Below are positions 10,871 through 24,461 of a stretch of 64,000 nt of DNA, piece after piece. Source of the stretch: Anas platyrhynchos (taxonomy: Eukaryota > Chordata > Aves > Anseriformes > Anatidae); assembly GCF_047663525.1 (NCBI RefSeq), contig NC_092592.1, positions 24,051,001 to 24,115,000 of the forward strand, given 5' to 3'. Both the position numbers and the translations under genes were made by a program. Numbering within the stretch: position 1 is the first letter of the stretch; every line of letters starts with the position of its first letter. Below the pieces are notes generated by a model, which ran no database searches, was not told the origin of the DNA, and saw only the letters and a list, made by a program, of their open reading frames with translations.

Positions 10871-13800
10871 TTGTTTTAAATCCCAGCCACCCCTGCACTC
10901 TGGCAGCAAGCTGTGCTGAATTCACAGGTGTTTCTGCCAAGGACAACTGGCTTGCTGGGCTCCTGGTGGGTAGCTAATAAAAAAGGAGAGGAGAGGGGTG
11001 GAAGCACCTATGTGAATACAACCCAGAGGAGAATAGATCTGGTTGCTGGTGGTTGTGGGGTTGTGTATCTAGGCCTGAACTGAAGTAAGTGCTGTCTTTA
11101 TTTTGGGTTTTGGTTGAGGGAAATCTGCTGGATTTGTTTACAGAAATATGCTGTAGGTTATTTATTGTTTTTGCATTTAATTGTCATGTATGATGGAGCC
11201 CCAAAGGAGTTCTGCTTTGTGATTATTGCTTGTGTGATTTGTGGTGTTGTGCAGATGATGAAATTTTTTTTACGGATTGGGTTTTGTTCTTCAACTGGCT
11301 GCTTTTCCCCAAGGCTGACTGACCAAACAAAATTCATGCAAAAACTTAATTTCTGTGGATATGTAACTCTAAATCTTTTGCTGTGCTTTTAAGAATTCCC
11401 TAATATCTAGGACAGAAGGTAAGTAGGTAGAGAGAATAGGTATAACACCTGTGCTTCTTGTAGCAGTAGTGAAAAAAGGGACGAGATGTGACTAGAAGCC
11501 TTTGGATTATGTGATAGACCATTTGCAAATTTTCTGCAGGAATACTTTTTCAGTGGGAAGGAGGAAAAATCCCACGTTTGATGATTCTGCCTTTCTCTGC
11601 TGATTTCTGAAGGAAATGTGTGTAGGGTGCTCTTGTCAGCTCTGGAATCTGCAATTTTCATGGGAGCTCCCATAGGCAGAGGTGCCTGAATGGGGCATGG
11701 AAGAGCTCTGTATCTGGCTGTGTGTGGTCTCACATCTAAAGGCTCCATCTCCCCTGATGGAGTCCTGGGGGCAGCAGGTTCTTGTTGGTTATATTTGGAG
11801 AGGCCCTTACTGAAAAGTGACTGCTGATGTTAAGCTTTGTTTTGGCTGGGAGTGCTCCAGTATCCACCGTGGTATTTAGCCTTTAGTCTGAAGGAAAGTG
11901 AAGAGAGCTTGAGATAGCTGCTGAGCATGGCAGATGTGAAAGAAATTGACTATTGTAGGTGTTTTTTCTTGGCTTGTTCCTTCATTGGATTCACAATGCT
12001 CTCTGGGCATCTCTAGTTTCTTACCCTCTGCAGCCAACAAGAAGTCAAAAGCGCTTGTCAAAAGCTTAACTTTATTGTTGAGCTTTGAATGGCAACAGGT
12101 CTACAAACAAGGCAGGATGCTATGTGCCTTGTATCAGTGCTAGTGTGTTGTGGCTTCCTTCTTCACCTCAAATACTTTGAAAGGCCATGAACTGTCCTTT
12201 GCACCTCCTGTGCCTGAATCCTGACCTTTCTGTATCACCTGGAGCAGGTGAGCTGAGCAGCTAAATTGTGCTTGGCTGAAGTCCCCTGGCAGAGCCTTCC
12301 TGTGGCTTCCTATCTCTGCCGCTAGCCTTCTACCTCTCCCCAGTGCCGTGTTGCAGGTGCTCTTGTTGCAGCACTGATCCTTCTTCCCCTCCCATCTCTC
12401 AGCTGCAGAGGAATAACACACAACAAACAGTTTGACTCACGCACACCTTTAGCCTCTGCATTCAGCAATAAGACCTGCATTTGCACATTGGCTTAAAGAG
12501 GAATGATTTCCATAGCAACAGCAAGGATATGTGGGATAGTACTCATGCTGCCTCCGATAGCATATAAAGCACCTTCTTATGAAATAACTGACTGCACAGG
12601 CACTGGGAAAACATTCACAATTGACTATGTGGAGGAAGCGTTGTATAATATCTTTAAGCAAAAAAAAAAGATTATATTCATCTTTTGTTTCAGACAACAC
12701 TTTAAAAAAGTCTTGGCAATAGGAGATGGGGGGCTTTTACTTTGTTTATGTCAGGTGTTAGTGAATGCAGCTGGTATAAAAAGCTGATGTGATCACTTCT
12801 CCAGCAGCACAGTGAACTGATGTTCCTAGTGAAGATCTAAAGGGCAGTCACCTGAGGCAGGCTTTGAGTGGGGGAATGACAGCTCAGTTGACTGGGGGAG
12901 GGAAACAGGCTGAGCTGGCAGCCTTTTTAAATACTAGGTTTTGTGATTATTACTGGTGGGCAGGCTTGTTGCTGCTGGGAAACAGGGAGGCAGAGCTCTA
13001 GTACTTGAGGATGCAGAGAAACAAGGCAGGAAATGTGTACGGAGGAGAAAATGTTTAGTTTCCCTGTTTACATGCACAGGTCTCCTTTACTTGTTTCCAT
13101 TGTCCTCCTGCTGCTTTTTTGCTGTTGTTCCTGCATTGTTCTGCTTTACAAAGCCCCACGTACATACAGAGCAGCCATTTGACGTTCTAGCCAGACCTTT
13201 CTTGGGAAGAAGTGCAGACAAACACCCTGGCTTCTGTGGATCCAGGTGTGACACCACTTCAGAAGAGTTGGCCCTACTTGGTCCCACCATGTGTCCCTGA
13301 GCAAACATCTGCAGCAAGCTTGGCATGCCAGCAGTAGTTACCTGGGTACACGTGGCTGCATCTGTCTGAATGGCATGGGAGTGGGAGGAATTGCTTCAGC
13401 TTATTATAGGTGGCATGAATAAGAGTAACTGGGCTGATTTTATCGTTTCCTCAGCAAGAAGATACCTAATCAGCTCTGCTGCACTGCAGCACAAGTGTCT
13501 TCAAAATAAGCAGTTCAGTATGGGGGAAACCCCTTCATTTCAGACATTTGGTTTAATCTGTTAAATTTATTAATGTTTGGGACAACTAAAACTGTTAGAA
13601 ATTGAGTCTCCCACTGGAGCTGTATGCTGCAATAGCTCTCCATGTGCTGTGGAATTCCTCTACCTTCCACAAAATACAGATATGTTTGCACAGCCCACCT
13701 TCCTCAGCATGTTTTCTACCTTTTATTGGTAAATGATCACTATTTCTGACAGAATTTACTTGCTTAAGCAACTATCCAGCACCCTCTCCCCACCGGCCAG

Positions 13801-16800
13801 AAGGCTCAGTCCTGTCTCTTTCGTGTGTGCATACCAAGCTACAGCAACAGTGAGGTTTACAATCACCCAGCACACTGGGTAAGGGATGATGTTCTCATTT
13901 TTATCCCTTTTGTACTTCGATAGTGGATGCCTATGTGGGGATGGTGGAAGTCAGCTGAGGGCTCTGCACAAGCTCTGTGGGCAGAGGTCTGCCTGTAAAG
14001 CAGCAGCTGAAGAATGAGCTGGCCCCTTGATTTGCAACCCCCTTTTGGAAAGGCATGTGCTCTAACCCTGGCCCTTGTGCTGTGGAGGGATCCGAGACCT
14101 GCATCGTTCTCTGGGAAGAGGGAAGAGCAGGGCTGCAGAAAGCAGGTGCTGGCTTTCTTTGGGCAGTGCTGCTGGGATGGCAAGCCCTGCCTGTTGAGAC
14201 CAGTAATGGTGTGCTGTCCCACAGGACTGCTGCTCTGGGGTTAGATCTAGGAACAAAGAAAGCTATTTTCTTCTAATGAATGTCACATACTCTCAGCTTA
14301 TGCTGTAATAGGGTTAACCACTCTCAGAATGGTCTTGGCAGGTTTGCACATACCCTAGGGCAGGAGAGTCTAGACTCTGTCTGCCCTGGGCATCCTCACC
14401 TCTGGTGCTGACATACGAGGTGCACAGCTCTGGGGACACCTTGCCTGCTGCAGTGTGGTTGAAGCAGCCTTTTATTATGCAGGCTGTTTTTCTGGGATCA
14501 GGTTATCATCCTTTAAGCCTGAGTTGACCTGGCAACTTGAAATAATAAGGCAAAAGATGATCCAAAATGCTGCATGCACTGGTGCAAGCCTTGCCCTGAG
14601 GGAGGCAGCTATTTGAGGAAAGCTGGTCAGGAAGCAGTGCCAATTCATCCTACTTCCCTGTGCATCTGGAGGGCAAATCCTGAACTTGGTAGTTCAACCA
14701 ACCCAGAGGCACTTCAGGTTTATGTCCAAGAAGGCCAGAGACTGGTAGAAAGAACAAATAGACTTCATATCTACCAACTCTTCTGCCAATATCTGTGTGG
14801 CCAAGGGTTTATCCATGGTTTGGGGAAGCTGGTAACCTCACTGCAGGCCACCTGCAGCATGAACTGTCCTCTTTAGCTGCTCTGCACCTCCTAGGGTGAG
14901 GCTGGTCCTAGTGCTCCTCTCCCACTGGACTCTGAAGTGCTGGTCCCTTGAGTGGGAAGAGTGCCATTGACTGGTGCTAGTCCCAGGATAACCCACTGGT
15001 ACCCAGGGCTGCAGCCAGCCCTGGTGGGGGAGAGGCAACTGGGAAGACTTGGTGGGCTTACTCAGAGTTGAGGACTGTCCCTGAGCATCACTGCTTGCTT
15101 TCTAGCAGATGCTGTGTGATCTGCCTGTGCTGAAGATGTTGCTGTGGCTCCTGCATGTGCTTAGAGCAGAGGCAGGTGCAATTAGCAGGATGGAAGGGAA
15201 GGAAAGACAGCTTGTCTATTTGGATCCAACAGGAGTTGGTCAGTGTGCATGGCCCAGGCTGGACTGCACATGTGGATAGTGGCAGAGGGAGCAACCTGTG
15301 CTCAGAGTTGCTTTGTGCTCATCCTGTTTGCGCTCCTGCAGAGGTGCAAACAGCAGGGCACAGGATGCAGTGGCTGCCAAGGGGAACCTGCTCTTCTTCC
15401 TGAAGTAGTCCTTTCCTGAGGCTTTCTGACCCCCTTCTCATTGTTCCTTCACTGTGAAGGAAGTACAACTTTGTTTACTCTGATGTCCCAGCAGCTGCAT
15501 CTGCTCTGCTCAGATGCCAGTTCTCCAGACGGGCTTGAGGTATGGACCTGCCTCACTGCCTTCCCAGCAGACGCTGCTGAAGAAGAGCATGTGCAGTGCC
15601 AGGGATGGAGATCTTACCTCTTGCTGGTGCCTCTGAAAGCAGCTCCGGGTAAGGGACCTCCAGTTAAAATCAACAACATTAGAGGACCAGTGCTGGAAGC
15701 TTTTTTTTAATCCTATACATCCACCCTCTTCATGGAAATGCAATGTGTCTGTCAAGGTTACAAAATAGCTCCTTTCCAGAAACCAATTGTGAATCTATAA
15801 TAATCAGATGTCATTGCCAGCATGTGTGCTGAACAGAGTGGGGGGGAAAGCAACAGCAGCTTGTGATAAAATTCCTTTTACTGAAGCTGTAAAGAGCCAT
15901 GTGATCTTCCACCTACCCTTTAGGATGGTAATAAAAGTGACTCAGCTTAACAGCACTGGTAGCAAGTGGTTGATGGCTTTAGAATTGTTTCGTTAGAGCA
16001 GGGAAAAATGAACATTAAATACAGCTTTGGTCTGTCAGATATTGGCTTCTGAAATAAGCATAAGGAGGAGGATCTACCCTCACTACCCCAAGGTTCTTGC
16101 TAAATATGCCATATGAAAAGAAAGCATCCTCTGCTGCTCACCCCACTTTTCTGCCATCTTTCTGGGAAAGCGTGTGTAAAGCAAATGAACATGAGAACAA
16201 GTAAAAATTAATTCTTTCCAGAGGCCACAAGGTGAGGCTGTGGCAGAAATGGCAAGAGAAGGCTCTGTCCAAATGCTACATCCCAGACTTTTTCTAAGTC
16301 AAATTATTGCTTTGAGGCCTTGTAGAGGAAAACTCTGTAGCAGGGTGGGATACTGAACTGTTAAGTAACATCAGGAAAAAAGGACCTCTTTGTCCCACTT
16401 CAACAGAGCTGTTTTTATATCACCTTCTCCAACCATTGCATGTCTGCAGGAGTTTGCATAAAAATGATCTAGTGATGTGCTTATGTGAGACAAACAGGCA
16501 AAAAACTGTTCACAAGGTACCAGAGTAGATGGAGCAGAATGATTGTGGGGCCAACTGGAAGCACTTAGGAGATTTGCAGGCAGGTCTGGTGCTTCTGTGC
16601 TGAGGAGGGCTGCGGCTCCTGTAAGGAAAAGCAAAAGGATTATGGTGGGGGAGAAATGGATGTGATAAGCAGCAGAAATACTAAGGTAGCTGGTCAAGGT
16701 AGGGATCACTGAATAAGCAGTAAATCTGTTGCTTGGTGGTCTGCATTTTGTGCAATTACTCACCTACTGAGTGTACTTGTTGGACATGCTAATTTCACCA

Positions 16801-18560
16801 CAACATGGTGGTGTTTTTCATCATCTTACCCCACCAAAAGGTAAATTTCAAGCGGTCCTTGTATCCATCCTCATCTTTGACTATTGAGTGCACAAACCTC
16901 TGCTTTCATCCTTGACAGGACGTACCCAGCTTTGGCTTTAGGCCAGGAAATCCTGCAGGCCTGTACTTGAATCCAAACAGTACTGCTTGGTAGTTTAATT
17001 ATCTGCCCCTGTAGGATGTGCCTGCAGGTAGCTGCAGTTCAGACTCAATCATCTGCAGGGAGATGCCTTGAAGGGTATCTTTGAAGCACTGAGTTAGTGC
17101 CCTGTGGTGCTGCTGTGTGAAGTAAAAGATGGCACCAATGGCTTTGGGGAGGAGGTGGGGGGCGGCAGGCAGTTCAGCCTGAAAACACTTTAGCAAGTGA
17201 AAGCTTTATTAGCTCAGCAAGATGAAAACATGCTGAAAGCTGAGGAGTGGAGGAAGAAAGGGGATTTTTAGCAGTAGAGCTTGAAATCCTTGTGTATCTC
17301 AGCACTGGGGAGCAGTCCAGGTCTACCGATGTTTTCCTAGGGACAGAGACCCTGAACTCCTGCCTCTGCTGGGGTCTGCAGAGCTTCTTGGGAGAGTGCA
17401 GTGCAGCAGGAGAGCCCTGGGGTCCCAACCAGCAGAGGAAGAAGAGCTCTTGCTAATAGCCTCTGGGGAAAACTGCTCAGGTTTTCCCAGGGAACTTCTA
17501 TGCTGTGACAGCTTGGTTAGCAGCCTTGGGGATGAGAAGCTGGTCAGTCTTGTCATTTGGTAAAGCAACAGCCCTGTTAAACAGACGTCTCATGGACAAA
17601 ACCTCATGTACTGCATAGTAAGTGAGGCCTCTGAACAGCAGCTCTACAAGGGTGGGAGCCATCCTCTTGCTGCATCCACCACTTATACTGTTAATGCTTC
17701 TGCAGCCCCTCATTTTCTACAAGCAAAACTCCAAGTAGTTCCTCCTTTGTTTCAGAAATTGTGCAGGAGGGTTGTGGGTTTCTAACATGAACAGATGCTG
17801 ATACCCCTTGAGAGCAAAATAAGAGTATGCCTGCCTCATGTATGCAGCCAAACACCCCACACTTGTTCTGGGCTCCATGTGGGGCAGCTCTGTGCAGCCT
17901 GACTGTTCCCTTGGGCTCCAAAGGCACTGGGGCTATTAGCAGGAGTGCAAGCAGCAGACTGGCTAGTTTGGGTGCTGTCCCACATGGGTGTTGCTTCTGT
18001 TGTGACGCCCACCTAGCTGTGTGTGCTCCTGCTCTGTCCTGTGCTGCTGAATGCTCTGGCACAGCTGTATCTTTGTCACAGAGCAGCTGTACCTGTAGCC
18101 AACATGGAACTGGGATTTTTCTTGCTCTCAGTTAAGCTATCTTCCAGTCCTCTGCACTGATATCCTCAGGAACTGTTGGTCAAGCCTCTGTGGTCAGCAA
18201 GAGCACTCTTGCATGTCTTTAAAGGACACGAATCTTTCCTGTGACTGTCCCCAGGAAGCTGAAATGATTCAGCTAGTTTACAAACTAGAAATAATTGCTG
18301 CTTTTGACAAAACAAATCCCAAGAACAAAGCACACATCCTCCTGCTAAACAAAGTAGCATGCATGTTCTCAGGGAAAGTTCATCAAAATAAAGCATTCTC
18401 CTGCATGTGCCCGGAGAGGTAATGCAAGCAAACAGCATGTGACAGACTTTAGCTGTGCCTTCTAATGCCAGGCTGGAAGGTGCTCAGCTGATAAGCTGGA
18501 TGTAGGAACCTAGACAGAATAGAATGTAAGATTTCTGTGGGTCAATGCACTTTGGTTACC
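10871..18560. other. GC-richer, CAG/CTG-rich non-coding block
   Basis: Compared with its flanks this block is visibly richer in G+C and in CTG, CAG, TGG and CCT words, especially 12.1-15.7 kb and 16.9-18.1 kb. It carries many overlapping open frames of 60-130 codons on both strands, which is expected when stop codons become rarer. I found no LTRs, tRNA primer-binding site, tails or protein motifs. It could hold a lncRNA or an old eroded repeat, but neither can be shown from the sequence. Confidence 0.4.
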
Positions 18561-18603
18561 AGGGCATTAAGCAGTCTATTTTGGTCCTCTTAGATATTCA
18601 ATT

Positions 18604-18616
18604 AAAAAAAAAAAAA
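18604..18616 (+). repeat. A13 homopolymer
   Basis: The longest A run seen on the plus strand in this window. Confidence 0.9.
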
Positions 18617-19953
18617 GTTGATTCAGCTCTGAAATTGTTCTTGGAGGTTAAATTAGATTTCTAAGAGGTGGATGTGGAAAGGATCTGTGTCAAGGCTATC
18701 AGATGTACGAAGTATAACTCCAAGCATTACCATGGGGTGAGCAGAGCATTTTACTACTTGTATTTTACTGGAAAAAAAGTTCTTGTCCGTGTTTTCCTAA
18801 ATGAGTTTTGAGTGTGGTAAAAGAGGAAAAACTGAAGAGCAGAAAACATCACCTGTGAAAACTATGGTGAGCAGGTATCTAAAACGTGAGCAAGAAGAGA
18901 GGGCAGGTGAGATACCAGAAAAGTCAACTTGCTACTCATTGATGCAAGAAAGAAAAAACTTGCCCCCCAATATAGTGAATAATCTTCTTGATTAACAAAG
19001 AATCATTTGAAACAGGGAATGGGCTATGAAAAGATGGAAAACTTGGAACTTCACCTTGGGATCTTCACCACTGATTTGGTCCCTCCCCATTTCTTTCATT
19101 GTAACAGTTGATTGTCTTGTTCCTGCTGTTCTTTAATCTCATGATGTTTCAGGGTTTTTGGTAACCTAAAGTAAACCAGATGTGATGGGTGGGGGAACAT
19201 AGGTATGTGTTAGAGCTGCTGTCTGTGGATGTAAGCTTGCACAGCTACCGAGTCTACTCTGCGAGCTCAGGCCATCACAGTGTGATCCTTGTGGTATTGC
19301 TTTGGTTGGGACACCTACAGTCCTTCTGCAGCTGGCTGAAGACACAGGTTACCATACATATGTCCATAATTCCAGGATATGTTTTCTCAGCCTAATAGTC
19401 AATGCCCATCTGAATGAATTTCACCACTTTGCCTTCAGGTCATGCTTTTTGCAGCAGGCTGTACTGATTTGACAGTCTGACTCCTTCAATTCAGTGAATT
19501 TTTATTGTTATGGGTATTGAAGCCAACATCAGGCTTCAGCTGTGAAATACTGGGGGGATTATCACCCCCTGCAACTACAGCAGTAGTTGTTGGTGATCTT
19601 GTAATAAGGCTCCCTTGTTATGTGAATAAGTTGTGGTATTAAAATGACAACTGTGATAAACTTCTAGGCGCTTGTCCCAAATTGTTGGCCACTGAGTAAG
19701 ACAGGGTAAAACTTCTTGCTGCTAACCTTTATCAGGTGCTTCAGGGTCAATGCTAGTATTTCCAATTGCAGTAAAAGCAGTACTTGTTTTCAGGTCAGAT
19801 GAAAAAAATATTTCTTATGGTAATGACAGGAAGCTATCAAAATGTCCAAGGCAAGTAGGAGCTTGGGAAAGATCTTTAATCCAAAATGGAAAGAGATCAT
19901 ATTAAATCATAAAACCATAAAAAAGTTTGGAGGCTGCTCTTATCTTGTTTTGA
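18617..19953. other. Non-coding stretch, nothing recognised
   Basis: No gene or repeat recognised. It holds a small perfect palindrome, atcaca-g-tgtgat, at about 19,273-19,285. Confidence 0.55.
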
Positions 19954-19973
19954 TTTTTTTTTTTTTTTTTTTT
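19954..19973 (+). repeat. T20 homopolymer
   Basis: Uninterrupted run of 20 T, one of eleven plus-strand T runs of 15 or more. Confidence 0.95.
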
Positions 19974-22734
19974 ACTTTAAGACAACTTTATCATTTGTGT
20001 AAACAAGTTTTACTCCTTGGCTTTTCATACTACTCTGCCTGTTTATTTCTTTGATATAAAAGAGGAGGTGATAGAATTTTCCTCCTATTCCAATTTTTTC
20101 ATTTTCTGCTCTCATTTTAAAACAATCCTGAGGGTAATCCTTCCCTGAAGGATCTAGTTTTCAAATTTCCAATAACTCTAAGTTCACCCAACATAAGCTT
20201 ATTCTCTTTGTGCCTCTATTGCTCAAGCTTTAAGTACTGCTACTGCACATGTGGCAATTTCCCTTTGTTTGCTTTCCATTTCCCCCTCTGCCTATAGTGT
20301 ATTTGATGCAGCACCCACCCAAATATTCATCCTTCTGCAATCTTTGCCACAACTGAGGGTCTTAATGTTGTCTTCTTTCCACCTCCATTTCTCTCAAAAC
20401 TAAATCGAAATCACAATCTCACCTATGCCTTTCCTGCACTCCCTCAGACCTTAAATATTGACTAGAAAGTTTTTATCTTTTTACCTTTTCTGTTTTCATG
20501 CTGTTCTTCTGTTTAGATCTTTCCAAGAAGTTTTCTTTGAGCTTGCTCCTGCCACTCTGTTCCTCCAGTGTTGAAGGATTTATATAACAAAACAGTGGTG
20601 TCTTTTTCCTCATAAAGCTCTAAACTTATTCTGAGTTTCTACTTTTGAATTGCATATTTGTCATGTGTGGAGGCTTGCTCAGGGAGCTCTTGGTTGGCAC
20701 TTGTTAAATCTGTTTTCAGATTACTAAATCCTGTTTTATAAAAGCACATTCATGTAGCCAGGGGCCATATGGATACCTAGATAAATGCTCGTGTGGATAA
20801 ATAGCTTTTAATGGCTTTGTCTTTCTGTGCAAACAACAGTTACCTTTCCTGCCAAGGAAAAGTATTGAAATAAACATAATACAAAAATATCAACAATTGG
20901 AATTAATACTATCAATTAAAATACTTCTGCAGAGATAAAACAAAACTGTGAAGCATTTTAATGCCATTTGCATGTGATGTTTGGCATTTGTTCTTCTCAA
21001 TAGGAGATTACAGCAAGTACAGAAATAAGAGGAAAGTAATTTATTCCACTGATGTGTGCCTGGGTATCTGCTGTGGTGATGTACGATCCTTTCTTAGGGA
21101 AAGCAGAATTTGTCCCCAGCTGGGGACATTCCTTTCAAACTTGGCCATAAAACTGAAGAGGCTCTTGTTTTGAGCCCTGCTTCTATCAGAAATCTGAATA
21201 AATGCTCAAAAGGCTGAGTGATAAGCAGATGTTCTGCTTAAGATGCTGTAGGAATTTGTAGAGATGAGCAGGAAAGAAGTGATTACAGTAGGAAAATAAA
21301 GAAAATGGAGACACCTAAAATGAAGTGTTTGAGATAGAAGATGTAAAACAAGTCACTTTCACCACTCCTGCCACAACTGTACCTACACATTTATCTCATT
21401 CTTTATTATATGCATTAGTGGAGAAGAGGGAGCATAAACTAAGGAACCACCTCAAAGGCATGTTTTTGTTTTTTCTCCAAACTAGTTAAAACTCCTTTGA
21501 CCATTTGTAATGTCTCCCTGGACTTTGCCCTCTGCTTCCCCATAAATGCTTTTTTCTTGTGCTCTGTCCTTGTCTCTCCTGCACCCATCCATTGACACAT
21601 CCTTGTGAGGTCTCAGACTGATTTACTTTCAGTTGAAGCTGCTACACCTGATGACCATGCCTGCCTTGACCAAGGGATAGCACTTAGCTGACAGCTGGGT
21701 AAAGCCCTCTAACACAATGTCTTGGCACTGTAGGAGGAGCTCTGGCTGAGGCTTTCAGGTACTAAAGGAACAAACAAATAACCACACTTTGTCATATTGC
21801 TCTGTGTTGTTTAAGCAGTCAGCTTTCCCAGAAACTCAACAATAAGTAAAACATGAAATTATGCATTTAAACTTATTCTAAGGGACTCATGCTGATGATC
21901 TGACTATTTTTCTTACATAGCTGTTTGGCAACATGCAGGATGAGAGGAAAGGGCTTATTAAGGGAAATGAGTCTTCCAGGGCACAGTGGACAGTCACTGC
22001 AACAGTCCCCAAGATAATAATGTAACTACCTGCAGGCAATGCTGGCCTACAAGAGAGCAACAGGACTGCTATAGCCTCTGAATGCTAGTTACTCAGCTGC
22101 TGGGAAGCCAGCATTTACTGGCCTTCTACCCACAATAGCTGTAACAAAAAGGCTGCCAGACAAACAACTGACTTGCTGGGCACTCCACCAAGCTTTTGAA
22201 AAAGTGACTGGTTTGGAGTGTCAAGGCAGGGTGGTGGAGTTGCGGGGATGTTAGAGTCTTTCATGGAAGGACTGTGGCTTTGCTCAGTTCCAGCTGTGTT
22301 GTCTGTGTCCTTGTGCTTGCAGGTTTATGGCCTAGGCTGGCAGTAAGGATGCAAGGTTGCTGCTCTTCCTGGTCATGTAAAACCATTTCATGCCATGACA
22401 TCAATGGCAATTTGAAGAAGATGGTCCTTATTCTATCAATGTTACTACTTTCCCATGCTGTCTTTCCAAAACTTTTAGTGTCCTCTAATGCCATCTCTAC
22501 ATATGCTTCTGTCCCATGCTGTCTCTTTGCTCCAATACTTCCCTATGCACTGTTGTGTGACAGGTGTGCAAACTTCTCATGAGCAGCTCAAGATAGTAAA
22601 GTAGGTTTCAAGCTTACCAGCACGTTGCAGGGCATGTACCAGAAAGCAACTTTTGGAGTGCAGGTGGGCTGGTGCTGGAGGGGAACTGGAACTTGCAGCA
22701 GGTCCTCTGCTTAAATAAAAAAAAAAAACCGGCT
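19974..22734. other. Non-coding stretch, pyrimidine-rich in its left part
   Basis: About 20,070-20,620 is strongly C/T-rich on the plus strand; the remainder is ordinary. No recognisable coding or transposon sequence. An open frame at 22,274-22,582 has no recognisable domain. Confidence 0.55.
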
Positions 22735-22768
22735 CTGGCTGGAGGAGAGAACTGGCTGGAGGAGAGAA
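22735..22768 (+). repeat. Perfect 17-bp tandem duplication
   Basis: The 17-mer ctggctggaggagagaa is present twice head to tail, just after an A12 run at 22,717-22,728. Confidence 0.95.
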
Positions 22769-23217
22769 CTAACCCAGCAGTGAGCCCTGAAAGTGACGTG
22801 TCTGTAAACTCACTTTAGAGTGTGTTACAGCATTGTAGCCTTGTGTTGACACCCCCTGAAACTGAAGCTAGAGGGAAGAGGCAAAACAGGCTTCTGTCAG
22901 CAGTCATTTTGATGCTGAAGCTTGCTACTACTTACTTTCACTTCTGTATTGTTCTCGTCTTTCTGCAGCTATCCTAGTATCTCCATTTAAGGTCAGGAAT
23001 GTGCACCAAAACAATGACTTGAAATAAATATTTTGGAATCTGGGTAGAAAAAATACAAAAACTGTAATCATGGGTAGTTTCATTGGGAAAGATGATGCAA
23101 AGCGTTGCTTGTTTTTGACAGCAGGGAATTCATCCGTTGGTAATACCTAATATGAAATATAGCTTGTGTTGTCATGTCATGTATTTTTTCATCTTTGAAC
23201 CTGAGGTATAAAGAGAA
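22769..23217. other. Non-coding stretch
   Basis: Nothing recognised. Confidence 0.55.
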
Positions 23218-23231
23218 GGGGGGGGGGGGGG
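23218..23231 (+). repeat. G14 homopolymer
   Basis: Fourteen consecutive G in a purine-rich context, the only long G run outside the CpG island. It can fold as a G-quadruplex on the plus strand. Confidence 0.95.
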
Positions 23232-23487
23232 AGAAGAGGAATACTTCAGCTAATTTCTTAAATTTTTTAACAGAAGCTCAATTGATTTCCCCCTCTCTCC
23301 TCCCCAAAACCAAATGTTGTGAAGGGAAAGGTAATGGTAATCATTCAAATCATACTAGTTTCAGCAAAAATTGGGAAGTCTGCCACCTCAAAGTAACAGA
23401 TTTGCTCTCCCAAGCTCTAGCTGATACAGCTGAGAGTACAGGAAAAAGAGTTAAAACATGCAAGTGTGTGCTCAGTTTTTTTGTTGG

Positions 23488-23504
23488 TTTTTTTTTTTTT
23501 TTTT
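23488..23504 (+). repeat. T17 homopolymer
   Basis: Uninterrupted T17 in a T-rich context. Confidence 0.95.
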
Positions 23505-24390
23505 CCTGGTGGTAGGAGGGGGAAGATTTAAACAGCAGACTTCAGTAATGGCCACTTTAGTTTTTTTTTATATCTGATACTTGCAAGTATTTTTCCCCAT
23601 TGTTTTCAAAATCAAACTACTTTCATTCTTCCACAGTCCAATAGTAGAGGCACAAGTGAAAAATTTTGTAAGAGGTAAAAGTAAAAACAGGATAATGTAT
23701 TCATTCCAAGGCTTTGATTTTTTTCTTTGTCTGAATATTGTCATACTCACTGCACTTAGCTGCTGTTGGACCAATAAAGGTATACTTTTCTTTGGTGATA
23801 AATAATGTCTGTTTATTGCTGTTAACAAACCTGATTAGGGTCAGGAGATACAAAACTGCAATGAAATTACATGTTCAACAGGTGCCTCATCTACAGCATA
23901 ACTGAATTATCGTCAACTCCTTGCTAGTCCTTCAAGTTGGGGTGAGAACAGTACCTGAATCAGCTGTCAAAAGTATCTTCATTGTTTTTTAAAGTCAGAA
24001 TAATGCCTATTCATCCTACTTAAGGTTTTTAAAACCAAGCTGAAGTTAGACAGCACGAAACTAATGTTATACAGCACCAGCATCATTTCTTCTTAGCGAC
24101 TGATGGATTATTTGGGCTCAAATTGTTTCAATGTTAGGCAGCTTTTGCTACTCCAAAACTGTATTTGAATAAAATTCTTGCATCTTTACACTTGTTCAAG
24201 TGCATGTTTTTTACAAGTAGACTTCATTAAGTTGAGAGGGTAAAAATTCAGACAAACCAATAACTTTGGATTTATTAAATTATCATCTTAATTCTGAAGG
24301 GATGGGATTATAATGGTATAGGTTTTCATACAGTTTCTTGATGGTTTTGTTTCTGCCAGTGAAACTTGGGCTATGAGCAAAAATGCCCCC

Positions 24391-24461
24391 TCACCAAGAC
24401 CTTAGTGACTTTTTTTGAGATCACCAGGACCTTAATGACCATTTTCTTTTTTTTTTTTTTT
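24391..24461 (+). repeat. 30-bp imperfect tandem duplication ending in T15
   Basis: The unit beginning tcaccaagaccttagtgac (24,391-24,420) is repeated as tcaccaggaccttaatgac (24,421-24,450) and runs into T15 at 24,447-24,461. Both units end in a T-rich segment, so the tract itself probably took part in the slippage. Confidence 0.85.

Noticed and set aside
12503..12787. Open frame containing GTGKTFT, reminiscent of a P-loop ATPase
   Set aside because: The Walker A glycine (GxxxxGK[ST]) is Asp here, no Walker B or other motif follows, and the frame is only 94 codons with an AT-rich tail. Chance resemblance.
16371..16763. 130-codon minus-strand frame with a leucine-rich hydrophobic segment
   Set aside because: Could mimic a membrane segment, but there is no start context, splice sites or family resemblance.
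10871..18560. Endogenous retrovirus in the GC-richer block
   Set aside because: I found no paired LTRs, primer-binding site, polypurine tract arrangement or gag/pol/env-like protein motifs.
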